A stretch of 64,000 nucleotides of DNA from RGIG6353 sp964558655. Lineage in GTDB: Bacteria; Bacillota; Clostridia; Oscillospirales; SIG627. Position 1 is the first letter of the stretch, and the number at the start of each line of letters is the position of its first letter. Below the pieces are notes generated by a model, which made no database searches, was not told the origin of the DNA, and was given only the letters and a program-made list of their open reading frames with translations. The position numbers and the translations under genes are program-made. The stretch covers positions 62,001 to 126,000 of the forward strand of contig CAZLEX010000001.1 of the NCBI GenBank assembly GCA_964558655.1. Direction: 5' to 3'. Shown here in pieces: positions 16,987 through 25,672 of this stretch.

Positions 16987-18339
16987 TTGAAAGATTTGAC
17001 CAGCGGTAATATACACAAAAACTTTTTTTCGTTTGCTGTTCCGATAATGCTGTCCGGACTTTTGTCGCAGTCTTACAATATTATCGATACGGTCATTATA
17101 GGACATTGGTTATCTGACGACGGACTTGCGTCGTCAGGTGCCACTTCCACATACATAACACTTATTTCTGCGATACTTTGGGGATTTTCAACCGGAGGCG
17201 GGATTTTTTTCGGAATGTTATTCGGGGGAAAGGATTATGAAAGGCTAAAAAATTCTGTTTTTACAACTGCGGTAATTTTGTTGGGCTCATCGCTGATAAT
17301 AAGTCCCCTGTCAATTATTTTTAAAGACGAAATTTTTGGTTTTCTCAAAATAGATCCGCTGGTAAAAGAAGAAGCTTTCCGTTATTTCGGAACATATATT
17401 TTCGGAATCTGTTTTATAATTTTTTCTCACTTCGGTGTTAATATTTTCAGTGCAATAGGAATGACTTCATATCCGCTGAAACTGTCAATACTTTCGGCGA
17501 TTCTGAATGTGGTGGGAAACATACTTTCCGTAACGGTTCTCGATCTCGGTGTGTTCGGTGTCGCACTCTCAACTGTGCTTTCGGCTATGATTGTAGATAT
17601 ATTTTATCTTGTTAAGCTTAGACAAATCTGGAAAGAGCTTGGAGTGGAAAAACAAAAATATTTATTTTCAAAAAGTGATGCCCGAATAATTGTTTCTTAT
17701 GCACTTCCGGTATCTTGCCAGCAACTTATAATGTACAGTGCAACATTTTTGGTTTCTCCTTTTATAAACGGCATAGGGAAAAGTGCAACTGCGGCATACA
17801 CCGTAATAAATCACATTTTCGGTATTGCAACAAGCCTTTATCAAAATTATTCCAAAACCGTCACTGCTTTTTCGTCTCAAAGCATCGGGGCAAAAAAATA
17901 TCACCTTCTTCAAAGCGGTGTGAGAATCTGTTTTTTACAAGCACTGGCAATACTTATTCCTTTGCTTGTTTTATGTTCGGTTTTTGCCCGCCCTCTTACA
18001 TCTTTGTTTTTTGAAAAAGGATTTAAAGGGGACGCACTGGAAATAGCCGTTTCATTTACAAAATATTGGATGCTTCTTGCCGTTTTCAATATGGTGAATA
18101 ACCTGTTTCACTCATTCTGGAGAGGAATTGCCAATATGCGTTATCTTGTTACGGCGACATTTATCGGTGCGGCATCACAAGTCATTCTTACCGTTATATT
18201 TGCTCCGAAAATCTCAATTAACGGTATATGGCTGGCCTGGACGCTTTCATGGATAATCGAAACAATTTTCAATTTAACCATGTTCTTTTTAAAAAAATGG
18301 AAAGTTAAATTTGATGAATTATCCGTTCAAAACGGATAA
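16987..18339 (+). CDS. MATE-family efflux transporter
   Basis: A 450-aa integral membrane cation-coupled antiporter with about 12 hydrophobic helices. The conserved N-terminal segment FAVPIMLSGLLSQSYNIIDTVIIG and the repeat-half equivalent around YALPVSCQQLIMYSATFLVSPFI are both present, showing the two-fold MatE repeat. It probably exports drugs or metabolites. The start is TTG 16987 behind TAGGTG. It has its own promoter immediately after the beta-galactosidase gene. Substrate prediction is not possible. Confidence 0.93.
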   Translation: MKDLTSGNIHKNFFSFAVPIMLSGLLSQSYNIIDTVIIGHWLSDDGLASSGATSTYITLISAILWGFSTGGGIFFGMLFGGKDYERLKNSVFTTAVILLGSSLIISPLSIIFKDEIFGFLKIDPLVKEEAFRYFGTYIFGICFIIFSHFGVNIFSAIGMTSYPLKLSILSAILNVVGNILSVTVLDLGVFGVALSTVLSAMIVDIFYLVKLRQIWKELGVEKQKYLFSKSDARIIVSYALPVSCQQLIMYSATFLVSPFINGIGKSATAAYTVINHIFGIATSLYQNYSKTVTAFSSQSIGAKKYHLLQSGVRICFLQALAILIPLLVLCSVFARPLTSLFFEKGFKGDALEIAVSFTKYWMLLAVFNMVNNLFHSFWRGIANMRYLVTATFIGAASQVILTVIFAPKISINGIWLAWTLSWIIETIFNLTMFFLKKWKVKFDELSVQNG

Positions 18340-18377
18340 ACTTTTAATGCGTTGTCAAATATACGGAATAAAAAATT

Positions 18378-18420
18378 AATTACCCGAAAGTAACGGGCGG
18401 TCCGTTGCTTTCGGGTAATT
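18378..18420 (-). terminator. Long hairpin terminator between convergent genes
   Basis: Arms AATTACCCGAAAG-T-AACGG (18378-18396) and CCGTT-G-CTTTCGGGTAATT (18402-18420) pair over 19 bp with one U-G pair. On the minus strand it is followed by AATTTTTTATT, so it most likely ends the lipoprotein operon and also blocks MATE read-through. The 78 nt between it and the gene at 18499 hold nothing I recognise. Confidence 0.7.
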
Positions 18421-18498
18421 GGATTCATATTTGTTTTTACGGAATTTTATTAAAATTTCTATACCGAACGGTTTTGTTTTTCGGCATTAAACGGAGAA

Positions 18499-19671
18499 TT
18501 AAAACTTCGGAACGGAAACATTTCCTTGAAGATCAATCCAAAAAGTCGGATTGTATTCCGATGAATCATTCTTAAAAAAAGTTATCTTCCAAATATTATG
18601 GTCATAATCGTAAACGGTATCGGTATCGTAATAATCAAAAGTAAAATATTTTTTCGCCGCTTCAAGAGCTTCTTCGCCTGTGTAAAATCCGTCGGCAACG
18701 ACTAATGACGACAAAATTTTCATCGCTTCATTTTCATATTCGTCCCACCAAGCATCTGCTCCCTCATTCAGTATAACATAACTACCCGGAACATTGCGAA
18801 TGGAAATAAAGCTCCACATTTTTTCTTCTTTGTACATATCGTATGTTCCTTGCCATGCCGTATATTTGCCGAGAACAATATCTTTGGAAGTCAGTGCTGT
18901 TCCGCATACCGCAAATTGATTGTTGTCTGCCGAAATTGATATTTTTCCTTCGGTTTCGGTTTTCGGCCATATTTCGTATGCAAAACATTCTTCATCTGTA
19001 TCTGTGTAAAGTATCAGTTCATATTCCCAATTTGACGGCAATTCAAAAGACATATTCAGATGTTCGGTGCTGTAATTAATCTTTTTTTCATCCGGCAAAT
19101 CAATACCGGCAACTCTTGAACAGGTAACCGTTATGTTTTCGTCCGTAACGGCTATTTTTTCATCAGGCTCAATGAAAATATGCCATTCTGCCATATCGCA
19201 GGTACCGCTTTCGGGGGATATACAGTTGATATTTACGGACAGTTCGGAGCCGTCGAATTTTATGCTTTCCACTTCATGAGAAACGGAACCGCTCGTTTCT
19301 TCGAGAACAACCAAAATTAAAATATTGTCTTCAAAATATGAGCTGTCGTATTTATCGCAAACATTGAGAAACTTTGATGAATTTTCGCTGTCTGAAAAAT
19401 AAGAATTTTTATTTTCCTTGTAATAACCGTCAAGCTCTTCAACGGAACGAATGATTTTCGCAATAGGATATTCAACCTCGTCCTGATAAAAATCCGTTCG
19501 AACATATTCTGCTTTAAAGTCATAAGTCTTCTCAATATTTTCCGTTTTAAGCTTTTCGTTCAAATCTTGATCGGCTTCAGGTGTATCGGATTTATTTTTA
19601 CAACCGAAAAAAACCGTTATACACAAAATCAATATAAACAGTCCAAATATTCTTTTATTTTTTGTCGTCAT
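18499..19671 (-). CDS. Secreted lipoprotein, PrcB-like domain plus PsbP-like and PepSY-like regions
   Basis: A 390-aa lipoprotein with an N-terminal signal peptide ending VFFGC. Residues about 60-190 include the LNVCDKYDSSYFEDNILILVV pattern and resemble protease-complex-inhibitor (PrcB-like) domains. Residues about 195-315 resemble the PsbP-like fold seen in other small lipoproteins, such as the one at 30481. The last 65 residues, YTGEEALEAAKKYFTFDYYD onwards, look like a PepSY-type module. These are fold-level impressions, not firm assignments, and the function is unknown. The ATG overlaps the DUF4349 gene end by 17 nt, so the two are co-translated. The pair lies behind an ECF-type promoter. 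Confidence 0.6.
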   Translation of the reverse strand: MTTKNKRIFGLFILILCITVFFGCKNKSDTPEADQDLNEKLKTENIEKTYDFKAEYVRTDFYQDEVEYPIAKIIRSVEELDGYYKENKNSYFSDSENSSKFLNVCDKYDSSYFEDNILILVVLEETSGSVSHEVESIKFDGSELSVNINCISPESGTCDMAEWHIFIEPDEKIAVTDENITVTCSRVAGIDLPDEKKINYSTEHLNMSFELPSNWEYELILYTDTDEECFAYEIWPKTETEGKISISADNNQFAVCGTALTSKDIVLGKYTAWQGTYDMYKEEKMWSFISIRNVPGSYVILNEGADAWWDEYENEAMKILSSLVVADGFYTGEEALEAAKKYFTFDYYDTDTVYDYDHNIWKITFFKNDSSEYNPTFWIDLQGNVSVPKF

Positions 19672-20647
19672 TTCCTACCTCACTTTCGGTATGTTTGTCT
19701 TCGGTGTGTGAAAGAGGTTTTTCTTTTTTACGGTTTCTGATTTTGACAATAACAACAACAGCTACGCCGATAATCAGAATCCATATAATCAAAGGAATAA
19801 AATTATATGAAATAAAGACGAGAAAACTTTGAATTGCAGACACAAAACTATCTATACCTTCCGAAAATCCGCGAGACAGTCTTTCTTTAAATGTAAGAGC
19901 CGATTTCGGCGTGGGAGATGTAACCGACACTTCGGAAATATTAATTGTCACGGTAGCATAACTTACAAGAGAATCGTATTTGCGAAGCGAACCGGTGATA
20001 GATTCTATCTCATAACGAATTTCCGAAAGTTCTTTTTCGAGAGAAAGAACATCGTCAAGTGAAGAAGCGTTTTTTAAAATTTCCAAAACACGCTCTTCAC
20101 GCAATGAGGCACTGCTTAAACGAGCCTCCAAATCAGTATACTGTTCCGTTACATCGCGGTTGTTTTCATAGGACGAAACAACTACTCCTATGCTGTCTTT
20201 ACGCGATATGAAAGTGTTATAATTGTCGACGGGCACACGGATTGCATAATGTGAATATCTGTTTTTTTGATCGGCAGTTCCGTAAGAATTGGATGTTTCA
20301 ATCCAAGCATCGAATTCATCGCACAACTTCTTTAAAGCCGTAACACCCTCGTCGTAGTTTTTGGTTTCTATTGTAAAGCTTGATGAATAAATAATTTTTC
20401 TGTCGTTTGCCGTTTCGGTTATTTCGATGTAATCTTCACTGTCGGACTTTGATATTACGCTGCTACTGCCGTCATCACTTGAAGATGAAGAGAAATTTTT
20501 TTCTTCTGGATTGTATTCGTAATCAAAAGCAATGTCACCGATTTCTTCTTCTGCATCATAACTTTCGTTAACTGCTTCATTTGAAACAGAACATGAAACA
20601 AATACCAAAGAGAAACAGACTGTAAGCAAAACTAAAATTTTTTTCAT
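19655..20647 (-). CDS. DUF4349 lipoprotein with C-terminal membrane helix
   Basis: A 330-aa protein with a lipoprotein-type signal (FSLVFVSC), an acidic Ser-rich linker (about 25-75), and a DUF4349 domain (about 80-250, RKIIYSSSFTIETKNYDEGV to YATVTINISEV). The domain's central coiled coil runs through LEARLSSASLREERVLEIL and KELSEIRYEIESITG. A membrane helix (about 280-305) and a basic tail follow. DUF4349 proteins are surface-exposed and linked to envelope processes, but no biochemical role is settled. ATG 20647 with GGAG 8 nt upstream is preferred over TTG 20653. The gene is first of a two-gene operon. Confidence 0.85.
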   Translation of the reverse strand: MKKILVLLTVCFSLVFVSCSVSNEAVNESYDAEEEIGDIAFDYEYNPEEKNFSSSSSDDGSSSVISKSDSEDYIEITETANDRKIIYSSSFTIETKNYDEGVTALKKLCDEFDAWIETSNSYGTADQKNRYSHYAIRVPVDNYNTFISRKDSIGVVVSSYENNRDVTEQYTDLEARLSSASLREERVLEILKNASSLDDVLSLEKELSEIRYEIESITGSLRKYDSLVSYATVTINISEVSVTSPTPKSALTFKERLSRGFSEGIDSFVSAIQSFLVFISYNFIPLIIWILIIGVAVVVIVKIRNRKKEKPLSHTEDKHTESEVGNDDKK

Positions 20648-20681
20648 AACCAAAACTCCTTTTCTTGCTTGTTTGTACTGT

Positions 20682-20709
20682 TAGACGGCAAAAAAAGAAA
20701 AAAGTTCCC
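20682..20709 (-). promoter_or_regulatory. ECF-type promoter of the DUF4349 operon
   Basis: On the minus strand, GGGAAC (20709-20704), a 16-bp T-rich spacer and CGTCTA (20687-20682). This closely matches TGAAAC-N16-CGTCTA, the pattern read by the SigX/SigM/SigW/SigV group, with T runs after the -35. The -10 is 35 nt from the start codon. The -35 overlaps the terminator hairpin of the ECF cassette just upstream. Confidence 0.65.
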
Positions 20710-20723
20710 GAAAGAACTTTTTT
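20698..20723 (-). terminator. Terminator of the second MBOAT cassette
   Basis: Perfect 10-bp arms AAAAAAGTTC (20698-20707) and GAACTTTTTT (20714-20723), followed on the minus strand by TTTTTTTGCC. It starts inside the stop codon of the DHHW gene. Confidence 0.75.
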
Positions 20724-21829
20724 CAGTATAAAATCCATGAATAATTCTGTGTGGTAAAGTTTTCAATTCCGTACAAAAACAATATTTCGTCAGCCTCATC
20801 AAGCGGAATATATTCACACTCACTCACCTTTTCCTTAAGATAACGAAGATCGACAAGGATTATACGGCTCCAATCTTCAGAAGCACACTGAATAAAGCTG
20901 TGAGCATACGAGTCTTTAAAAACAATAAGTGTTTTACCGTTTTCACAATCGGATTCAAGTGTGACAACCGGTTCATTGGTACCCAAAAAATAAGAATATT
21001 TATCTTTTTTCCCCAAATATTCTTCAAAATACATTGATGAATATTCAGCAACGCTTACACCGTTATAAATTTTACACGAAGTAAAACGGTCTCCTGATGT
21101 TACTTTTTCTATTTTATCCGCATCTACTCCGATATCTCCGGAGCGTGAGGTAAGTGTTCCGAAGAAATTATCCGATACTTCAACAAAATCATAATTAACA
21201 TCTTTCGAACGCCACTGTGCATAAACGCTTGCGGCTCCGCGACTTGTCCAATGATGATCGGTTTTATAAAAAGCTTCGGTAAGCGTCATGGAAGAAAGTG
21301 CTTTTGCCGCATCAACCGTCGTGACATTTTCGAGTTTTGAATATGCCTCGTCTATGAGTTCTTTATCTTTAAAACTCGGAGTCGCAAAAGGAAGTTCTTC
21401 GGGGAAAAGTGCTCCCGATGAAGGAACGAGAATTACGGAAGAAGGAACATCAAATCTTTTACAAAATTCGTTAATCGCCGAAATATTTTTTTCAAATTTT
21501 TCATCATCGACTTTATCGGGAATGTCAAACAGTGCGTTCTTCCCTATATAAACGCCGTCGGACTCACGAATTAACAATACAGAATCTACGCCGCGTTTTA
21601 ATTTGTTCCAAAAATCACGGGCAACAAATTGATCGGTAAAGAAATTTTTTGCGTCTTCTCCGAATTGTCCCGAAAAAATTCTTTCGGTACTGATCTCGGG
21701 TGCCTGTGCCAAATTTCTGTTTTCCCACTCGGAAAAATCCCGTGTCGGAGTTACAACGGTTGCAATAAGAGGAATAAGCAAAAGTGCGGAAAAAATCACC
21801 GTTATCAAAACCGCTTCTTTTTTTTTCAT
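20723..21829 (-). CDS. DHHW-family AlgJ/AlgX-like acetyltransferase partner
   Basis: A 368-aa membrane-anchored extracellular protein with a signal-anchor helix at 6-26. It belongs to the DHHW/AlgX-AlgJ SGNH-like family. The triad equivalents are visible: TDHHW (Asp191, His193; D-x-H) and FKDSYAHS (Ser307). In alginate systems AlgJ and AlgX receive acetyl groups from the MBOAT protein AlgI; here the MBOAT gene is directly upstream (9 nt apart), so a two-protein acyl-transfer machine for an exported polymer is likely. It is the last gene of a cassette with an ECF sigma and zinc-finger anti-sigma. A related orphan copy lies at 53443. The polymer is unknown. Confidence 0.88.
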   Translation of the reverse strand: MKKKEAVLITVIFSALLLIPLIATVVTPTRDFSEWENRNLAQAPEISTERIFSGQFGEDAKNFFTDQFVARDFWNKLKRGVDSVLLIRESDGVYIGKNALFDIPDKVDDEKFEKNISAINEFCKRFDVPSSVILVPSSGALFPEELPFATPSFKDKELIDEAYSKLENVTTVDAAKALSSMTLTEAFYKTDHHWTSRGAASVYAQWRSKDVNYDFVEVSDNFFGTLTSRSGDIGVDADKIEKVTSGDRFTSCKIYNGVSVAEYSSMYFEEYLGKKDKYSYFLGTNEPVVTLESDCENGKTLIVFKDSYAHSFIQCASEDWSRIILVDLRYLKEKVSECEYIPLDEADEILFLYGIENFTTQNYSWILY

Positions 21830-21838
21830 ACTGTCTCC

Positions 21839-23254
21839 TTAAAATCTGAAATAAATGAAGAAATCCTTTGTCGAAGAAACTATATAAGCCAGTGACAAAG
21901 TAAAAACCGATACAACAAACAAAACCCGTAAAACAGGTGCTACGGAGGTGTTTTTTATTTTTTCGTACAATTTTTTAAAAAGCGGTGTAGAAGCAATTGC
22001 GAGTATGACAAGCAAAAGTGCGTAATTCGACAAAAGCCATATGGAATTTTCATCGGCAAATCCTCCGTTCAATCCCAGCAATGATTTTATGAGAGTTACG
22101 AGAGACGCCATGTCTTCATTTGCGAAAATCACCCATCCGAACCAAGCACAGAACAGTGCCCAGAGATGTGAAACAAAAGACGGAAGTTTTTGCAAATGTT
22201 TCAGCAGGAAAAATTTTTCAAATATCAAAAGTATTCCGAACCAAGCTCCCCAAATTACATAGTTCCAATGAGCCCCGTGCCATATTCCCGTACAAATCCA
22301 AACAACAGCAATATTCCGTATTTGCTTTGCCGTACCCTTTTTATTACCTCCGAGAGGAATGTAGACATAATCACGGAACCAGGAAGACAAGGATATATGC
22401 CACCTACGCCAAAATTCCGTAACACTCTTTGAAATATACGGATAATTGAAATTTTCAAGAAATTCAAACCCTAACATTTTCCCCAATCCGATTGCCATAT
22501 CCGAATATCCCGAAAAATCAAAATATATCTGAAACGAGTATGCAAGTGTGGCTATCAAAGCCGTCAGCGACGGAGCACTTTCAAAACCGTTTTCCGAAAT
22601 TTTCTCCCATATCGTCGCGGCATTGTCGGCTAAAAGTATTTTTTTGCCGAGTCCGATAACAAAACGGCACGCTCCTTCGGCAAATTTTTCTACCGTTTCA
22701 TGACGGTTACGCAATTGCTCCGCAACGGTCTTATACTGGACTATGGGACCTGCAATAAGCTGCGGAAAAAGCGTAACATAGCAGCCGAAATCAATAATAT
22801 TTTTTTGTGCGTCCGTCTCGTCTCTCCAAACATCGATTACATATGACATCATCTGAAATGTATAAAAAGAAATACCTATCGGCATTACTATGCTTTCTAT
22901 AAATGAATCGAAGGGGAAAGAAATTTTGAAAATTGCCGATATATTGTCAAAAATAAATTTGGTATACTTAAAATAGACGAGCATACCTATATCGATTACC
23001 GAACAAAGAATTAAAACGAATTTTGCTTTCAAAAGCATCTTCTTGGCTTTATATGCCGAAATGCAAAGCCCCGCTATCCAATTTATAAAAATCGAAAATA
23101 TCATTATTATGACATATGAGGGCTCGCCCCAAGCATAAAAGAATAAACTTACTGTCAGCAGAAAAGAATTTCTGCATTTTGACGGAATAATATAATAGCC
23201 GATAAGGGTTATAACCAAAAACACAAACAAAAACAAAAGACTTGAAAAAACCAT
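21839..23254 (-). CDS. MBOAT-family O-acyltransferase, copy 2
   Basis: A 471-aa polytopic MBOAT protein with WRRWHISLSSWFRDYVYIPL (His286) and the invariant His326 in GIWHGAHWN. The opening MVFSSLLFL and the PQLIAGPIVQY block match copy 1 at 3666-5060, but similarity is only moderate by eye, so these are old paralogues rather than a recent duplication. It should move acyl groups across the membrane to the DHHW protein encoded next. It lies 8 nt after the anti-sigma gene. No donor-synthesis genes are nearby, so acetyl-CoA is the likely donor. Confidence 0.92.
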   Translation of the reverse strand: MVFSSLLFLFVFLVITLIGYYIIPSKCRNSFLLTVSLFFYAWGEPSYVIIMIFSIFINWIAGLCISAYKAKKMLLKAKFVLILCSVIDIGMLVYFKYTKFIFDNISAIFKISFPFDSFIESIVMPIGISFYTFQMMSYVIDVWRDETDAQKNIIDFGCYVTLFPQLIAGPIVQYKTVAEQLRNRHETVEKFAEGACRFVIGLGKKILLADNAATIWEKISENGFESAPSLTALIATLAYSFQIYFDFSGYSDMAIGLGKMLGFEFLENFNYPYISKSVTEFWRRWHISLSSWFRDYVYIPLGGNKKGTAKQIRNIAVVWICTGIWHGAHWNYVIWGAWFGILLIFEKFFLLKHLQKLPSFVSHLWALFCAWFGWVIFANEDMASLVTLIKSLLGLNGGFADENSIWLLSNYALLLVILAIASTPLFKKLYEKIKNTSVAPVLRVLFVVSVFTLSLAYIVSSTKDFFIYFRF

Positions 23255-23262
23255 ACGAACTC

Positions 23263-24060
23263 CTAACCTAAAAAGTCAGCAAAAAATATAAATGTTTGAA
23301 AAATACTTTCGGAACTTGTTGTAAACTCAATCTTAAATCCCGCGTCGGCAAGTATTTTTTGCGCTTCAAAATAAGCATCTCCGTCAATTTTGATATATTT
23401 TTCTTCTTGAATTGCTCCTATCGGAGAAAGATAATCCAATGCTTTGTTTATATCATAACCAGTGACAATAATGTCGGCGGTATGATATGGCAGCGACAAA
23501 GAATCTTTATAATCGGATAAAAGCATATATAAGTCAGTATCGGTATATGATTCGTCGGATTTTGTTTGCGAATTTTTATTATCAAGTTTACAGTCATCGT
23601 TACTGTTATTTTCATCTAAAAAACTTTTATCGGCGGTTTCGTGACCGGGAGAAACGAAATCTTCAACATCGCCGTTGTTTTCTTCAATACTGTCACTTAT
23701 TTCTTCGGGAGATTTAACCGACGGCGTTGACGACATTGATTCGTTAACGACAGATCCGCAATCGGCGTTGTTCGAGAATTTCTTTCCGGGATTTGCGAAT
23801 TTTACAATCGCAGTCACTGCAAACAGACAAAAAACAACTGCACACACATTAATCAAACGATGTATGAAACGACGCCTCTTTTGCAAATTGATTTTATACA
23901 TTACAGATTTGGAAATATCTTTGTCAGAGGTAAAAATTTTCTTTAATCGCTTAACGGCTTCATATTCTTTCCGACATTCTTCGCAATTCTCAATATGATC
24001 AGACAATTCTTTCGAATTTTCGTTTTCCCACATAAGCTCTTTTGCTTTTTCGTGCGTCAT
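23263..24060 (-). CDS. Zinc-finger anti-sigma factor
   Basis: A 265-aa membrane anti-sigma factor of the ZAS type. The cytoplasmic N-terminus carries H22-x3-C26-x2-C29 (HIENCEEC), which binds zinc and clamps the sigma factor. A membrane helix lies at about 75-95, followed by an Asp/Ser-rich extracellular linker and a folded C-terminal domain (about 185-265) that I do not recognise. The start ATG 24060 follows GGGAGGTAAAA; an upstream TTG-type extension lacks a ribosome site. It pairs with the sigma gene 62 nt upstream. It differs completely from the RsiV-like anti-sigma of the first cassette, so the two cassettes should answer different signals. Confidence 0.85.
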   Translation of the reverse strand: MTHEKAKELMWENENSKELSDHIENCEECRKEYEAVKRLKKIFTSDKDISKSVMYKINLQKRRRFIHRLINVCAVVFCLFAVTAIVKFANPGKKFSNNADCGSVVNESMSSTPSVKSPEEISDSIEENNGDVEDFVSPGHETADKSFLDENNSNDDCKLDNKNSQTKSDESYTDTDLYMLLSDYKDSLSLPYHTADIIVTGYDINKALDYLSPIGAIQEEKYIKIDGDAYFEAQKILADAGFKIEFTTSSESIFQTFIFFADFLG

Positions 24061-24122
24061 TTTTACCTCCCGTGAATTTATGTTTTTCAATTGTTTGACT
24101 CTTAAATTTAAAATTTGTTCCG

Positions 24123-24668
24123 CTAAAACAGATTTTTTTTACGAAGTATATCCAAAAGTTTTTTTCTGGCACGGTTTATGCGGCTTTTAACAGTACCTTC
24201 GGAAATCGAAAGAAGTTCGGCGATTTCCGTATAGGATAAACCTGCTTTTTCTCTCAAAAGCAATACGGAAGAAAAATCTGTATCAAGTTCGCCGATTGCC
24301 GAAAAAACTGCTTCTTTAAACTCTTTTTCTATGTATTCCTCTTCCGGAGAAATAGCAGCGTCTGCCAAAATTTCCGACAGTTCTTCTGTGCTGTTTTTTG
24401 ATTTTTTTGAAAGAATATCCATACAAGTGTTTTTTGCGACAGTGTATAAAAATGTAGTTAAGGAACAATCTTTGCGAAAACGCCCTATGCTGTGCCAAAG
24501 TTTTAAAAAAGTCTCCTGACAAGCGTCTTCGGCATCGTGCTGATTTTTAAGGTAGGAAAGACATACGGACATAACGAACGGAGTGTTGTATTTTACAAGT
24601 ATTTCAAACGAATTCAAATCTCCGGAAATTGCACGGTCTATGTATTCTGAATTAATTTTATTGTCCAA
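24123..24668 (-). CDS. ECF RNA polymerase sigma factor (SigW-like)
   Basis: A 181-aa group IV sigma factor. Region 2 (about 20-90) contains QHDAEDACQETFLKLWHSIGRF, where DAEDxxQ is the core-binding signature. Region 4 (about 120-175) contains LSYTEIAELLSISEGTVKSRINRARKKL. TTG 24668 has GGAGGGAG upstream. It sits only 22 nt after dusB, so it may be read from the dusB promoter as well as a promoter of its own. A possible ECF site is CGGAAC-N16-AGTCAA within 24061-24122, but its -10 is weak. It is the likely activator of the ECF-type promoter at 20682-20709. Confidence 0.92.
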   Translation of the reverse strand: MDNKINSEYIDRAISGDLNSFEILVKYNTPFVMSVCLSYLKNQHDAEDACQETFLKLWHSIGRFRKDCSLTTFLYTVAKNTCMDILSKKSKNSTEELSEILADAAISPEEEYIEKEFKEAVFSAIGELDTDFSSVLLLREKAGLSYTEIAELLSISEGTVKSRINRARKKLLDILRKKNLF

Positions 24669-24690
24669 TGTTTCTCTCCCTCCTTAAAGT

Positions 24691-25638
24691 TCAAATTACA
24701 GTTTTGAGTATTTCACAAATTTCGCCGAAAGTTTCAGCGTGATTTATCGCATTTCTGACTTTTGCGGCACCTCGTACTCCTTTAATATAATAAGAAATCT
24801 GTGCACGGGACTCGGGTATGGCACGCCTTTCGCCTTTATCGGCAATCGCTAAATTTATATGGCGTACAATTTCTTCGTAAAGTGCTTTTCCGACAGGCTC
24901 GTCTTTCGGCTCGGTACCTGAAAGTTCCGCCTTAATCTGTGAAAAAATCCAAGGTTTTCCCAAAGAAGCACGGCCTATCATTAAATGGTCACACCCTGTT
25001 TTTTCAAGCATTTCAGCTGCACTCTTACCACTGTCTATATCGCCGTTGCCTATAACCGGAATTTTAACGGAGTTTTTAACATCTCTTATCGTTTCAAGAT
25101 TCACAGGCGGTGCATATAGTTGCTCCCGTGTTCTTCCGTGTACCGCAATTCTGTCGGCACCTCCCGCTTCGGCAGCCATAGCAACCTCAACCGCATTGAT
25201 AACATTGTGTGAAAATCCGCTTCTTATTTTCACGCTTACCGGTAAATTTCCGGCATGACGAACCGCCGATAAAACTATCCGTTCAACAAGAGAGGGATTT
25301 TTCATAAGTGCCGATCCTTCACCGTTTTTGACTATTTTTCCGACCGGACACCCCATATTTATGTCGAAACCGTCAGGACGGCATTTTTCGCAAAGAATTT
25401 CCGCAGCTTCTCCTATAATTTCGGGATCGCTTCCGAAAAGCTGAATACGGAACGGTTTTTCAATTTCGCTTCTTTTCGCCAGGTCAAGCGTTTTCTTATC
25501 TTTGAAAACTACCGCCTTCGCCGATATCATTTCACTGATTACCTCATCGGCACCGTGAAGAATTGCGACTGTTCTAAAAGCACTGTCTCCGAATCCCGCC
25601 ATAGGTGCAAGTATCAGTTTTACATTACTGTTTTTCAT
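24691..25638 (-). CDS. dusB: tRNA-dihydrouridine synthase
   Basis: A 315-aa FMN-dependent TIM-barrel enzyme that reduces uridines in the tRNA D-loop. LAPMAGFGDSAFR is the FMN-binding opening, FDINMGCPVGKI carries the catalytic Cys, and VHGRTREQLY and VIGNGDI are the family strands. The DusB/NifR3 subgroup is typical of Firmicutes. Length is normal. It is transcribed away from the cysteine desulfurase gene, from a palindromic two-way promoter at 25673-25716. The ECF sigma gene follows closely. Confidence 0.95.
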   Translation of the reverse strand: MKNSNVKLILAPMAGFGDSAFRTVAILHGADEVISEMISAKAVVFKDKKTLDLAKRSEIEKPFRIQLFGSDPEIIGEAAEILCEKCRPDGFDINMGCPVGKIVKNGEGSALMKNPSLVERIVLSAVRHAGNLPVSVKIRSGFSHNVINAVEVAMAAEAGGADRIAVHGRTREQLYAPPVNLETIRDVKNSVKIPVIGNGDIDSGKSAAEMLEKTGCDHLMIGRASLGKPWIFSQIKAELSGTEPKDEPVGKALYEEIVRHINLAIADKGERRAIPESRAQISYYIKGVRGAAKVRNAINHAETFGEICEILKTVI

Positions 25639-25672
25639 AATTTACCTGAAAATTTTCCAAAAAAAATCAAAG

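Noticed and set aside
21839..23254. Recent duplication of the MBOAT gene at 3666-5060
   Set aside because: The two proteins share only the family blocks; partner and regulator genes are unrelated, so recent duplication is not supported.
24710..24750. TGAAACTTT on the minus strand before the second ECF sigma gene, a textbook ECF -35
   Set aside because: No CGTC-like -10 occurs 15-17 bp downstream (the sequence there reads GAAATA), and it lies inside dusB coding sequence.
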